A stretch of DNA of 64,000 nt from assembly GCA_012735315.1 (NCBI GenBank), contig JAAYHS010000066.1, forward strand, positions 1 through 64,000, given 5' to 3'. Positions 8,844 to 16,561 of the stretch are shown in pieces. The DNA is from Bacillota bacterium (GTDB taxonomy: Bacteria; Bacillota; UBA4882; UBA8346). The notes beneath the pieces are model-generated. The model worked only from the letters and a program-made list of their open reading frames with translations, ran no database searches and was not told the origin of the DNA. Position 1 is the first letter of the stretch. Each line of letters starts with the position of its first letter. The translations under genes were made by a program, and so were the position numbers.

Positions 8844-9722
8844 TTAGCGCATCCGGCGCTCTCTTAATTTGAAGAATTTCTGAATCGGTTCCAAATAGGA
8901 ACGGTCGGTATCGATATTAATTAAATCAACCTTATACCGGCGCAATAGTTTAGCTAACAACTCATCCCGGCGCGCGGCGTTGAGCCTGATCAACTCTCTG
9001 TTTTTCCCCGCAGAGGTGTCGACCAATACGCTCCGGCCGGTCTCATTATCTTGAAATTCAATCAACCCTAAATCGGGAAGGTCTATTTCCTTGGGATCCT
9101 TGATCCGGACCGCCACCAAGTCATGCCGTCGGGCGGTAATTCCCAAGGTTCTTTCAAAGTTGTCATCCAAAAAATCGGAGACTAAAAACACGATACTCCG
9201 GTGTTTTAAAACTTTGTTGATAAACTTTAAAGCTTCCTCAATCCGGGTGCCGGTTCCCCGCGGCTGATACCCCAGTATTTCCCGAATCACCCGTAAAACA
9301 TGGCGTCTCCCTTTTTGGGGCGGGAGATATTTCTCGCATTCATCGCTGAAAATCAGCAGACCGACTTTATCATTATTTTTAATCGCCAAAAAAGCCAGCA
9401 ACGCCGAAATTTCAGCCGCCAATTCACTCTTAAGGGAGGCGACCGAACCGAACCGTTGGGAACCGCTTAAGTCGATGGCCAACATCACCGTCAGTTCCCG
9501 CTCCTCGGCGAAACGTTTGATATAAGGCGAACCGCTCCTGGCGGTGACATTCCAATCGATTGAACGCACATCGTCGCCCGGCACATACTCCCGAACCTCG
9601 TCAAATTCAATACCAACGCCCTTAAAAGCGCTGGTATATTGTCCGGACATCAGCTCATTGCTGATCTTGGAAATCTTATATTGAATTTTGCGAACTTTTT
9701 TTAAGATCTCCTTAGATATCAT
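8844..9722 (-). CDS. DUF58 protein, VWA-related
   Basis: 292 residues, no membrane helix. Contains the DUF58 core with the conserved stretch around residues 40-70 (an R-E-Y-x-P-G-D-D-x-R-x-I-D-W pattern) and a VWA-like fold behind it, with a D-L-S-G-S MIDAS-like motif near residue 84. DUF58 proteins are the usual cytoplasmic partner next to MoxR. ATG start with GAGGTCAGG upstream. Separated from moxR by 136 bases, which contain a small repeat, so coupling with moxR is weaker than among the other genes. Confidence 0.9.
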   Translation of the reverse strand: MISKEILKKVRKIQYKISKISNELMSGQYTSAFKGVGIEFDEVREYVPGDDVRSIDWNVTARSGSPYIKRFAEERELTVMLAIDLSGSQRFGSVASLKSELAAEISALLAFLAIKNNDKVGLLIFSDECEKYLPPQKGRRHVLRVIREILGYQPRGTGTRIEEALKFINKVLKHRSIVFLVSDFLDDNFERTLGITARRHDLVAVRIKDPKEIDLPDLGLIEFQDNETGRSVLVDTSAGKNRELIRLNAARRDELLAKLLRRYKVDLINIDTDRSYLEPIQKFFKLRERRMR

Positions 9723-9823
9723 CCTGACCTCGATAAAAGATAATTAACCTGATTACGGGTGGTTTGTTATTCAGGACGATCTATCAATCGCCCCTACAAG
9801 CCTTAATCACAAGGATCTCAAAC

Positions 9824-9857
9824 CACTGGCTCCTGACCACTGACTACTGACAACTGA
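9824..9857. repeat. Dispersed CTGACTACTGAC-type repeat, copy 1
   Basis: A run of imperfect 7-base units on the plus strand (CTGGCTCCTGACCACTGACTACTGACAACTGA read in pieces) directly abutting the moxR stop codon. Related copies are at 31163-31195 and 57861-57912. Confidence 0.6.
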
Positions 9858-9858
9858 A

Positions 9859-10848
9859 TTACGGTACTTCCACTCCGTCAAAGATCATTTGAATAATATC
9901 TTCCACCTTTAATTCCTCAGCCTCAGCCTCATAGGTGATAATAATCCGGTGTCTTAAAACATCGGGGCCGATAGCCTTGATGTCGTTCGGCACGACATAA
10001 CCCCGGCCTTGCATAAAAGCATACGCCTTGGCGGCGATCCCCAGACTGATGGTAGCCCGCGGCGAAGCGCCGTACTCGATAAAATCGACGATCTCCAAAT
10101 TATATTTGGCCGGTTCCCTGGTAGCCATAATCAAGTTCACGATATAATCCTTAATTTTGGGATCCATGTAAACCATGTCCACCACTTTCCGGACCGTCAT
10201 GATTTCACGCGGCGTAATTACCGGTTGGATGGTCATGGAGCGGGATGTTTGGGCCATTTTTTCCATAATCAGCAATTCTTCATCCTTGGTGGGGTACCCG
10301 ATTTTTAACTTTAACATAAACCGGTCCAATTGAGCTTCGGGCAAAGGATAGGTCCCCTGTTGCTCAATGGGGTTTTGAGTCGCCAAAACCATAAACGGCT
10401 CCTCTAAGGGATAAGTGTGATCTCCGATAGTCACCTGTTTCTCTTCCATCGCTTCCAAAAGCGCGCTTTGAACTTTTGCCGGAGCGCGGTTAATTTCATC
10501 GGCGAGAACGATATTGGCGAATATCGGTCCTTTTTTCGTCGTAAATTGACCGGATTGGGGATTATAAATCAAGGTTCCGATTAAATCCGCCGGCAGTAAG
10601 TCCGGAGTAAATTGAATCCTCTGAAAAGAGGCGTTCACCGAGGCCGCCAAAGTTTTTACCGAGAGCGTCTTGGCCAAGCCGGGCACTCCTTCGAGTAAAA
10701 CGTGACCGTTGGCGAGAAGCCCAAGCAAGAGACCATCAATCAGCTTCTCCTGGCCGACAATTACCTTTCCTATCTGTTCCTTAATTTTGGTGATAATTCC
10801 GCTACTGGCTTTAATTGCTTCATTTACCGCGGTCAATCCTTCAGGCAT
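9859..10848 (-). CDS. moxR: MoxR-family AAA+ ATPase
   Basis: 329 residues. Walker A GVPGLAKT (near residue 55), Walker B LADEIN (near 115), sensor-1 LATQNP, and the arginine and sensor-2 region in the SPRATISLG segment; this is the AAA_3 plus lid layout of the MoxR APE2/MRP type. ATG at 10848 preceded by GGAGGGATC; a TTG one codon earlier is less likely. First gene of the minus-strand Bat operon. It is expected to act as a cytoplasmic chaperone-like ATPase on the VWA proteins encoded downstream. The 299-base space upstream has no gene, only two copies of an ACGGACTTTTTT sequence (plus strand) about 107 bases apart. Confidence 0.93.
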   Translation of the reverse strand: MPEGLTAVNEAIKASSGIITKIKEQIGKVIVGQEKLIDGLLLGLLANGHVLLEGVPGLAKTLSVKTLAASVNASFQRIQFTPDLLPADLIGTLIYNPQSGQFTTKKGPIFANIVLADEINRAPAKVQSALLEAMEEKQVTIGDHTYPLEEPFMVLATQNPIEQQGTYPLPEAQLDRFMLKLKIGYPTKDEELLIMEKMAQTSRSMTIQPVITPREIMTVRKVVDMVYMDPKIKDYIVNLIMATREPAKYNLEIVDFIEYGASPRATISLGIAAKAYAFMQGRGYVVPNDIKAIGPDVLRHRIIITYEAEAEELKVEDIIQMIFDGVEVP

Positions 10849-11147
10849 CAAGATCCCTCCAGGTATAATTGTTTATCGCGATGCGTTTCATAAACCTTTC
10901 TATTAGAACGGACTTTTTTTAGCGGCCGGTCGGCGTCTATCCTCGCTTGCAACCGGACGTAATCTAATTAATACCGTTATCAAACAATCGGCTTAAATCT
11001 TTAATATTTGAGATAACGGACTTTTTTGGAGAAAGTTTCATGTTACGGGAAAATGCATCAATGATTAATGCTTATTGCAACTGATCATGATAATTTTGGA
11101 TATACAAACGATAGGTAAACATGGCGGATAATTAAAGAATAACCCGC

Positions 11148-11555
11148 TTAATAGCGGCGGCGTGTTGAATGACGCTTGGCGGCTCTAATCTTTTTGAGAT
11201 TCCTTCGGGCTTCGCGTTCTTCCTCTTCGTCATAGCTCAACTGGGGTTCAAAATCATTATTATTAGGGCTTTTTAAAACCACAATTGTTTCACCGGGGTT
11301 AGGCGCGGTATAGGGAGAGCCATCCTCGCCTCGAAAGACGGACTCCACTATTTCCTTGGCAAGCTCGGATTCCTCAAGCCAATGGCGCACCATCGACTTG
11401 ATTACCGGAAACACTTCACTATGTTTCCCTTGACCATGAATTATCCGGACTACCCGTTCGCCGTAATTTAAAGCGTTATTAAGCCCGGTCGTCAGCTTGA
11501 AACGGGCTTGTTCACTATCGTATCCATGTAGATCAATGGTTATGATCGCAGACAC
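11148..11555 (-). CDS. Smr-domain protein
   Basis: 135 residues, GTG start. An Smr domain fills the first about 85 residues, with the DLHG motif near the N-terminus and the HGQGKHS loop about 30 residues later; both motifs are characteristic of Smr domains, which act as DNA or RNA nicking endonucleases. The C-terminal 40 residues are acidic then very basic. No MutS core is attached. Single gene between the moxR region and a divergent small gene; function beyond nucleic-acid binding cannot be said. Confidence 0.82.
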   Translation of the reverse strand: MSAIITIDLHGYDSEQARFKLTTGLNNALNYGERVVRIIHGQGKHSEVFPVIKSMVRHWLEESELAKEIVESVFRGEDGSPYTAPNPGETIVVLKSPNNNDFEPQLSYDEEEEREARRNLKKIRAAKRHSTRRRY

Positions 11556-11602
11556 TCCCAGGACTTATAATACATAAAATAAAAACCAAGAGGTGTATAA
11601 TA

Positions 11603-11902
11603 ATGATTCTGAAAAGAATCTCTTATTTCCTGCATTGGTTATTGGAAAAGCTGCAAAATTTAAAAAGAGGACGCCCCAAAAATACTTTATTAGACACCGT
11701 CAAGTTAAGTATTTTCGGTCTCAAAATCGAAATAGCCAGGCAATTACCGGCCGATTCTCCCCATGAGCTTACCGTAGTAGTCCCCAGAGCGGAGTTTCGA
11801 AATCAACTGTCGAACAATGATTTTAAAAAAACCAACGCCGAAGTGCTGCTAAATAGCATTACCATCGCCCATTCGCCCCGGTTCGAACCGAGAAACCCAT
11901 AA
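11603..11902 (+). CDS. Small basic protein of unknown function
   Basis: 99 residues. AGAGGTG ribosome-binding site before the ATG. The first 20 residues are amphipathic or membrane-associating (aromatic and Leu-rich), followed by a Lys/Arg segment and a probably beta-rich remainder. I do not recognise a family. It is divergent from the Smr gene and followed by a short CCCCT/AGGGG hairpin near 11905-11925. Confidence 0.55.
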   Translation: MILKRISYFLHWLLEKLQNLKRGRPKNTLLDTVKLSIFGLKIEIARQLPADSPHELTVVVPRAEFRNQLSNNDFKKTNAEVLLNSITIAHSPRFEPRNP

Positions 11903-11942
11903 AAACCCCTCTCTAAGGGGAGCAGCGATAATTTTAAGGCGA

Positions 11943-12332
11943 CTAAATAAACAATTGGCTCCCAAAGTAAATACAAAAAATAATGATTACAATACTGGAA
12001 ATAACACCCAAAATAATTAACGACAAATTATAACGGTCATCGCGGCGTTTATGCCGTTGGGAATTAATCGCCAGTCCGATAGTGCACAAACTCAATACGG
12101 CCAACATCGCCAGCATTATCCTTTTAATTAAATCATAGTCCCAACCGGTAGCGACCGGAACGTCAAAAGAACGATCGAAAAAAGTTGGAATCCGCGGTTT
12201 TGCTTTTTCAAAAAGATATAACCCTACCAACATCATAATCCAAGCTACGCTGGCGACCCAATTAATTAGTTTTACCCAAAAATCCGGCCCGCGACGCCGT
12301 TCGATTCTGTTTCGTTCCGTTTCAAAAACCAT
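11943..12332 (-). CDS. Small membrane protein, three helices
   Basis: 129 residues with an Arg-rich N-terminus and three hydrophobic helices (about 21-42, 70-92 and 103-126). GGGAGGAAG ribosome-binding site before the ATG. No recognised motif; probably an integral cytoplasmic-membrane protein of unknown function. Confidence 0.6.
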   Translation of the reverse strand: MVFETERNRIERRRGPDFWVKLINWVASVAWIMMLVGLYLFEKAKPRIPTFFDRSFDVPVATGWDYDLIKRIMLAMLAVLSLCTIGLAINSQRHKRRDDRYNLSLIILGVISSIVIIIFCIYFGSQLFI

Positions 12333-12654
12333 TTCACTTCCTCCCGCTCAAAGTTCTTTCCACATCCGGCTAATACTTTGGAAAATGAAATCCGGACTAT
12401 CTTAAGTATCGTATAATTTTTAGATTAATTTAACAAATTTTTATTTAGAGTTAAAAGCGTGGTAAAAGGGATTTTTAGTAGTAAACCATTGCTAATAATG
12501 GTAAAAAAATGATTGGTATTTAGAAGGAAATTTATCACGAAAGTCGAACTTGACTTTGAAAATATGATATTTAATTTTTGGCGAAAGATCCGTTTATCAT
12601 ACAAACCTCCCTCAGAATTCTTTCGGCACGGACTAAAAGGAGCGTTTATGTCAG
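12333..12654. other. Intergenic space without a gene
   Basis: 322 bases, AT-rich. It must hold the divergent promoters of the genes at 12332 and 12655. A plus-strand TTGACT at about 12549 could be a -35. A small CCATT/AATGG hairpin lies near 12486-12501. Nothing else is recognised. Confidence 0.4.
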
Positions 12655-12888
12655 ATGTCTATCGATAAACAAACCCAATGCCTTTGCGAACAGGTCTTCC
12701 AAATTTTCAAAAAACATAACCTCTCTTTAAATGAGATTGAATATTTGCTTTCCGGAACAGGCCCCGCGCCAAACAGTGAAGCGCTCAATGAAGCATCGTC
12801 CGATATCGCCAATCTGTTTCTCAAAGAAAACGTCAGTATCATTCAAGCAAGCACGGTATTTAAGGAATGCTGTCGCTTATTTAAGTAA
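12655..12888 (+). CDS. Small helical protein of unknown function
   Basis: 77 residues, predicted mostly helical, with four Cys (two near the start, two in a CC pair near the end). The ATG at 12655 is 12 bases after AAAAGGAG; an earlier ATG at 12648 has better spacing but opens only a six-codon reading frame that overlaps this start. No family recognised. Coding status is supported by length, codon use and the ribosome-binding site, but not certain. Confidence 0.45.
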   Translation: MSIDKQTQCLCEQVFQIFKKHNLSLNEIEYLLSGTGPAPNSEALNEASSDIANLFLKENVSIIQASTVFKECCRLFK

Positions 12889-12934
12889 CCCGACAGACTC
12901 CTTCGATGATAAAGAACGCCTGAAACCGCTTTTA

Positions 12935-13795
12935 TCAATCGTCTTCGCTATCTCCGGCGCTAACTGCCGCTTCGCGCTCGGAGCCGTTGAAAAGCGAGAT
13001 TAACTTCCCCGAGATATTCGACGGCAACATTTTCGAAAGCAAATCCTTGCCTTTAATAATCAATTCCAAAATATCGGGACGGCCGGTCCAATTTTCTAAA
13101 ATCACTTCATTCGGTATCTCTTCAATTAATCCGGCGATTAAAACCGCCATTACCAATGTGTCGTCAACAAATCCCAATATACCGCCCAATACATCGGGAA
13201 TCAGATCAATCGGTGAAATCACATAAGCGACCGCTAAAGTTATTTTTAATTTTAATTCGGCCGGCACCCGCTGATCTTTGGCCAGCTTGATCATTAAAAC
13301 CACCAAATCGGGAATGATCGCTATCAAATCGGTAATCTCTTCAGCAAGCTCGTTCCCATGAACCTTTAGCCATTCAAAAATTCTGTTTCTTAGATTTGAT
13401 CCGACTTTATCCTCCGAAGCGTCGGTTTTTTCATTTCCGGGTTGAATTAACACCCTTATCTTCGAAGATTCCGAAAAGAGCAAATTGGGATCGATTAAAA
13501 TCGCTTCCTTCCGTAATTTAAAGGCCTTAGCGTTAAATACGTTTCGGTTGAGCCTGAACAAAAGTTTAAGGGCCCAAGGAATTAAAAAACTTGGGATTCC
13601 TTCAACCGAATTTACCCGAAGGTAGATCAAGTTATTTAACCCCGTTTCAATCGCGGCTTGAACCGTAAATCGCCAACCCATAATGCCGCCCTTGAGACCG
13701 ATCGTTCCGTTCAGGTTGTCCAGCAGCAAGAGCCCGCTTTTTTCATCCCACTCGCCGCTAATTTCGGAAACCGTTAAATTAAATCTTACCGCCAT
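12935..13795 (-). CDS. DUF1232 (YkvA-type) membrane protein
   Basis: 286 residues. The C-terminal half (about 165-235) holds the DUF1232 signature YVISPIDLIPD followed by a hydrophobic hairpin. The N-terminal 120 residues are beta-rich and do not match anything I know. ATG preceded by AGGAGCG. YkvA-type proteins are small membrane proteins of unknown function, common in spore-formers; this one is longer than usual because of the N-terminal extension. Confidence 0.75.
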   Translation of the reverse strand: MAVRFNLTVSEISGEWDEKSGLLLLDNLNGTIGLKGGIMGWRFTVQAAIETGLNNLIYLRVNSVEGIPSFLIPWALKLLFRLNRNVFNAKAFKLRKEAILIDPNLLFSESSKIRVLIQPGNEKTDASEDKVGSNLRNRIFEWLKVHGNELAEEITDLIAIIPDLVVLMIKLAKDQRVPAELKLKITLAVAYVISPIDLIPDVLGGILGFVDDTLVMAVLIAGLIEEIPNEVILENWTGRPDILELIIKGKDLLSKMLPSNISGKLISLFNGSEREAAVSAGDSEDD

Positions 13796-14042
13796 TTTCG
13801 CTCCTAAGTCTTATTATTTCTTGATCTCTTTAACGAACCTCGTACAAACAAGTTTCAGGATCAAATTTGACCATGGCCGTACCAAAAAACAAATCCCCGG
13901 CCGTTTAGATAATTTATAACGTAAAAGCAGGATTGACAAAAAAATGGGAGAAATAAAATTATGATGTTTAAATTTTGATTCCCAAAAAATACTCGGAAAT
14001 TGGATAAACCCGCCACAAATATTATCGTTCGAGGGGATTGAA

Positions 14043-15719
14043 TTGAAAAGAATCGTTTTCTGGACAATAGCTTCATTGTGTCTAATTCTTTATCTGATTG
14101 CCAATTTTTCCGATCCCGGCGAAAAAATCAAGCATAATTTCAAGCAAGCTTGTCAAGAGGTGATTCTCGCCCGGGAAATGGAAAATTCCAGTTATGTTTC
14201 GGCCTTTAAAAAATATAAAAATGCTATTGCCAGATTAAATAACATTACCGACAAATATTCATCCTCCGATATCGCGCTGAAGTTATTTAACAACCAACTT
14301 AAAATCGGCCCCTACCCATTTCTGGAATTTAAAGAAGAAGTCGTTCCCCAAGCCAAGCTAAGGGCTGAAGCTGAAAACGACTCGCTCGATTGCGCCTTTT
14401 ATGCCGTTAACTTAATGGATACCATCCCCTATGACGATAAACTTAAAGTAATGAAAGCCGCCAAATTAACGAACATCTCCATTTTATACACAAAAAACTG
14501 GCGTTTTCGAAAAGCTGCCGCGACTTTATCCGAAGCGAAAAAGATAGTCGCTACGATATATTCCGATACTTTCAAAATCGGCGCCCTTACTGAAATGGCT
14601 CAAATTTTGGAAAAAGTCGGCAAAAAAAAGGAGGCCCGCCAATTACTCGACCAAGCGCTGGCCCTCGTCAAAACCATCCCTCAAAACAGCCGCCCCGAGG
14701 CTTTCCATAAATTATTGACGACCTATTGCCTAATCGGTGATTTTGAAACCGCGGCGAACTTAATAAACGGATTTCAAGCAACGAATTCCGATCAAGCCAA
14801 CGCGATTATCTCCCAACATTACGCGCGGGAAGGGAAACTGAAAAGCGCGCTTGATACCGCTGAAAAAATCAAGGATGATAACCTCCAGGCCGAAACCTTA
14901 CGTGTAATTGTTGAAAATTACGCGGCCAAAGGCCGTTATGAAAAAGCCGGCGAACTCGCCTTAAAAATTAATCCGTCACAGCTGGTTTGGAAAGCAAAGG
15001 CTTTAGCAGACATTGCTTTTTATGCGGCTCAAGACGGTAAAAAAGAAATCGCGGCCTCTTATTTTAACGAAGCCGAAAGAACCGCCGCCCTTTTTGAATC
15101 ATTTGAACTTCCGCAAAAGTTGTCCGTTATTAATTACATTACTTTACGCTTCATCGAAATCCAAGACCAAGAAAACACTAGACGCTTGCTGAAATCAAGC
15201 TTCGCCGAGGCAATAAAACTACCCGAGTTCAATCGGGCTGAAGCTTTCGCGGATATCGCCGTCGCTTACGGCCGGCTCGGGGAGTTGGAGAAAGCGATGG
15301 AACTGGTCAAATTATATATCCCCAGTTTCCTTTCGCTCGATATCCGGGGGAATACCCTGGCAGAACTGGCGCTGTTTTACGCCGAAAATCAACAGTACCC
15401 TAAGGCGCTCGAACTCGCCAATCAAGTCGCCGCTGAAACAACACTCCCGGAAGTGAACCGGGCCTCGGTTTTGTCGGAAATAGCGATTATCGCGGCCAAA
15501 GCGGGGGACCTTCAGACCGGGCTTGAGATCGCCCGCCAAATCGATTGCTCTTTTTATAAGCCATGGACCTTGGGAGAAATCGCTTTACAACTTCCCTGCC
15601 ATCATTATCCCTTATTCAATAACGGCAAAAACAAAGGATTACTCCATCAAATCATTTCGGAATTGAATCATCATTCCAATCCCGTTCTCCAGCCAATTAC
15701 CGCTTTAGAAGTTAAATAA
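14043..15719 (+). CDS. Membrane-anchored TPR-like repeat protein
   Basis: 558 residues, TTG start after a GAGGGGA site. One N-terminal membrane helix (about 4-21) and then alpha-helical hairpin repeats from about residue 130 to 530 with the pattern A-x-I-A-x-x-Y-A-x-x-G-x-x-x-K-A. The repeats resemble TPR/SEL1-like solenoids that make protein contacts. No enzymatic domain. A TTGACA at 13933-13938 could be part of its promoter. Partner unknown. Confidence 0.72.
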   Translation: MKRIVFWTIASLCLILYLIANFSDPGEKIKHNFKQACQEVILAREMENSSYVSAFKKYKNAIARLNNITDKYSSSDIALKLFNNQLKIGPYPFLEFKEEVVPQAKLRAEAENDSLDCAFYAVNLMDTIPYDDKLKVMKAAKLTNISILYTKNWRFRKAAATLSEAKKIVATIYSDTFKIGALTEMAQILEKVGKKKEARQLLDQALALVKTIPQNSRPEAFHKLLTTYCLIGDFETAANLINGFQATNSDQANAIISQHYAREGKLKSALDTAEKIKDDNLQAETLRVIVENYAAKGRYEKAGELALKINPSQLVWKAKALADIAFYAAQDGKKEIAASYFNEAERTAALFESFELPQKLSVINYITLRFIEIQDQENTRRLLKSSFAEAIKLPEFNRAEAFADIAVAYGRLGELEKAMELVKLYIPSFLSLDIRGNTLAELALFYAENQQYPKALELANQVAAETTLPEVNRASVLSEIAIIAAKAGDLQTGLEIARQIDCSFYKPWTLGEIALQLPCHHYPLFNNGKNKGLLHQIISELNHHSNPVLQPITALEVK

Positions 15720-15759
15720 CCGGTATTTATCACCGGTTAAGTTGATAAGGCCATATTCA

Positions 15760-16143
15760 CTACATACTCGGCATCCGCCCTCCGCCCCGGCCGCCCCTTT
15801 TGGAGTCCGCATTGCGGCGCAGCATTGATTGTCTTTCTTCGGAATCCCTCAAGAACTTTGCCAATTTATCCTCGAAGTTCTGATTGTTTTGTTTTGGAGC
15901 GCGCTCAATCCGCGGTTGCGCCTGCCTTATTGAAAGGCCGATTTTACCCTTATCCATGTTCAATACTTTTACTTTGACCAGATCATTCTGTTTCAAAAAT
16001 TGATTAATGTCTTTGACATACTCAGCCGCTACTTCGGAAATGTGAACCAAACCCGTCTGCCCATCGGGAAGTTCGATAAAAGCGCCGAAGTTTGTAATTC
16101 CTGTAACCTTGCCCTCAACGATCTGGCCGACTTCCAATGCCAT
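15760..16143 (-). CDS. yabR: S1-domain RNA-binding protein, YabR/YugI family
   Basis: 127 residues. An S1 OB-fold domain (about 4-74) with the family signature GKVTGITNFGAFIELPDG and a HISEVA stretch, then a basic tail rich in Gln, Arg and Gly. Length and sequence match YabR of Bacillus, which lies in the divIC region of other Firmicutes; here divIC is not adjacent. Binds RNA or ribosome-associated targets; specific role unclear. GGGAGG ribosome-binding site. The strong promoter at 16521-16550 and the terminator at 16261-16296 lie upstream, so yabR may be expressed by read-through of an attenuator. Confidence 0.88.
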   Translation of the reverse strand: MALEVGQIVEGKVTGITNFGAFIELPDGQTGLVHISEVAAEYVKDINQFLKQNDLVKVKVLNMDKGKIGLSIRQAQPRIERAPKQNNQNFEDKLAKFLRDSEERQSMLRRNADSKRGGRGGGRMPSM

Positions 16144-16260
16144 ACTTTAATAATTCCTCCCTTAACTTCTGATAACATCCTGAAGCGATTGTCGCCGTTC
16201 GGCAATTATTTCGCCTTGGACTTGATTTGCTCGAACCCGCGGAACCGTCGGATGACTATC

Positions 16261-16296
16261 TAAAAAGCCCGGTAACGAACATTTGAGCTCCGGGCG
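16261..16296 (-). terminator. Intrinsic terminator upstream of yabR
   Basis: Minus-strand hairpin GCCCGG (16290-16295) with CCGGGC (16267-16272), followed immediately by five U. It lies about 120 bases before the yabR start and about 220 bases after a strong promoter, so it ends a short transcript or works as an attenuator. Confidence 0.7.
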
Positions 16297-16514
16297 AATC
16301 AATAAAAATTTACTCCGCAGCCTTTGATAGCTTAATTTCTTTATAGGTTTACGAGTAAGATGGGACGGTATCAACATATTAATATTCATCTGTTTAAATG
16401 GAGCTGACACGGAAAACATTTTTACGCGTTTTTCATGAGAGATCCGAAACTGGAGGCTATCGATGGCTTATTCGACCAAAGTTTCAGGAATCATGAAAAT
16501 TAATTAAATTAATG
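16262..16514 (-). ncRNA. Candidate small RNA or attenuator leader upstream of yabR
   Basis: A transcript starting near 16514 would run about 250 nt to the terminator at 16261-16296. Its 5' half folds into a long hairpin: 9 perfect pairs (16430-16438 with 16491-16499), an asymmetric internal loop, then 6 perfect pairs (16446-16451 with 16480-16485) closing a 28-base apical part. An 85-codon frame (16162-16419) crosses the terminator and has no Shine-Dalgarno, so I read the region as RNA rather than protein. No known RNA family is recognised. Alternative: a cis-acting leader controlling yabR. Confidence 0.45.
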
Positions 16515-16520
16515 ATATAT

Positions 16521-16550
16521 ATTATAACTTCCGGATAAAAGTGTTGTCAA
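16521..16550 (-). promoter_or_regulatory. Strong sigma-A promoter of the yabR leader
   Basis: Perfect TTGACA (16545-16550) and perfect TATAAT (16521-16526) on the minus strand, spaced by 18 bases. It overlaps nothing coding and directs transcription into the structured leader. Confidence 0.75.
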
Positions 16551-16561
16551 GACATGCCTTA

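Noticed and set aside
9780-9858. CRISPR-like array near moxR
   Set aside because: Units are about 7 bases with no unique spacers; it is a simple dispersed repeat.
16162-16419. 85-codon minus-strand frame upstream of yabR
   Set aside because: No Shine-Dalgarno, no family resemblance, and it crosses the intrinsic terminator at 16261-16296 and the end of a structured leader; I treat the region as RNA.
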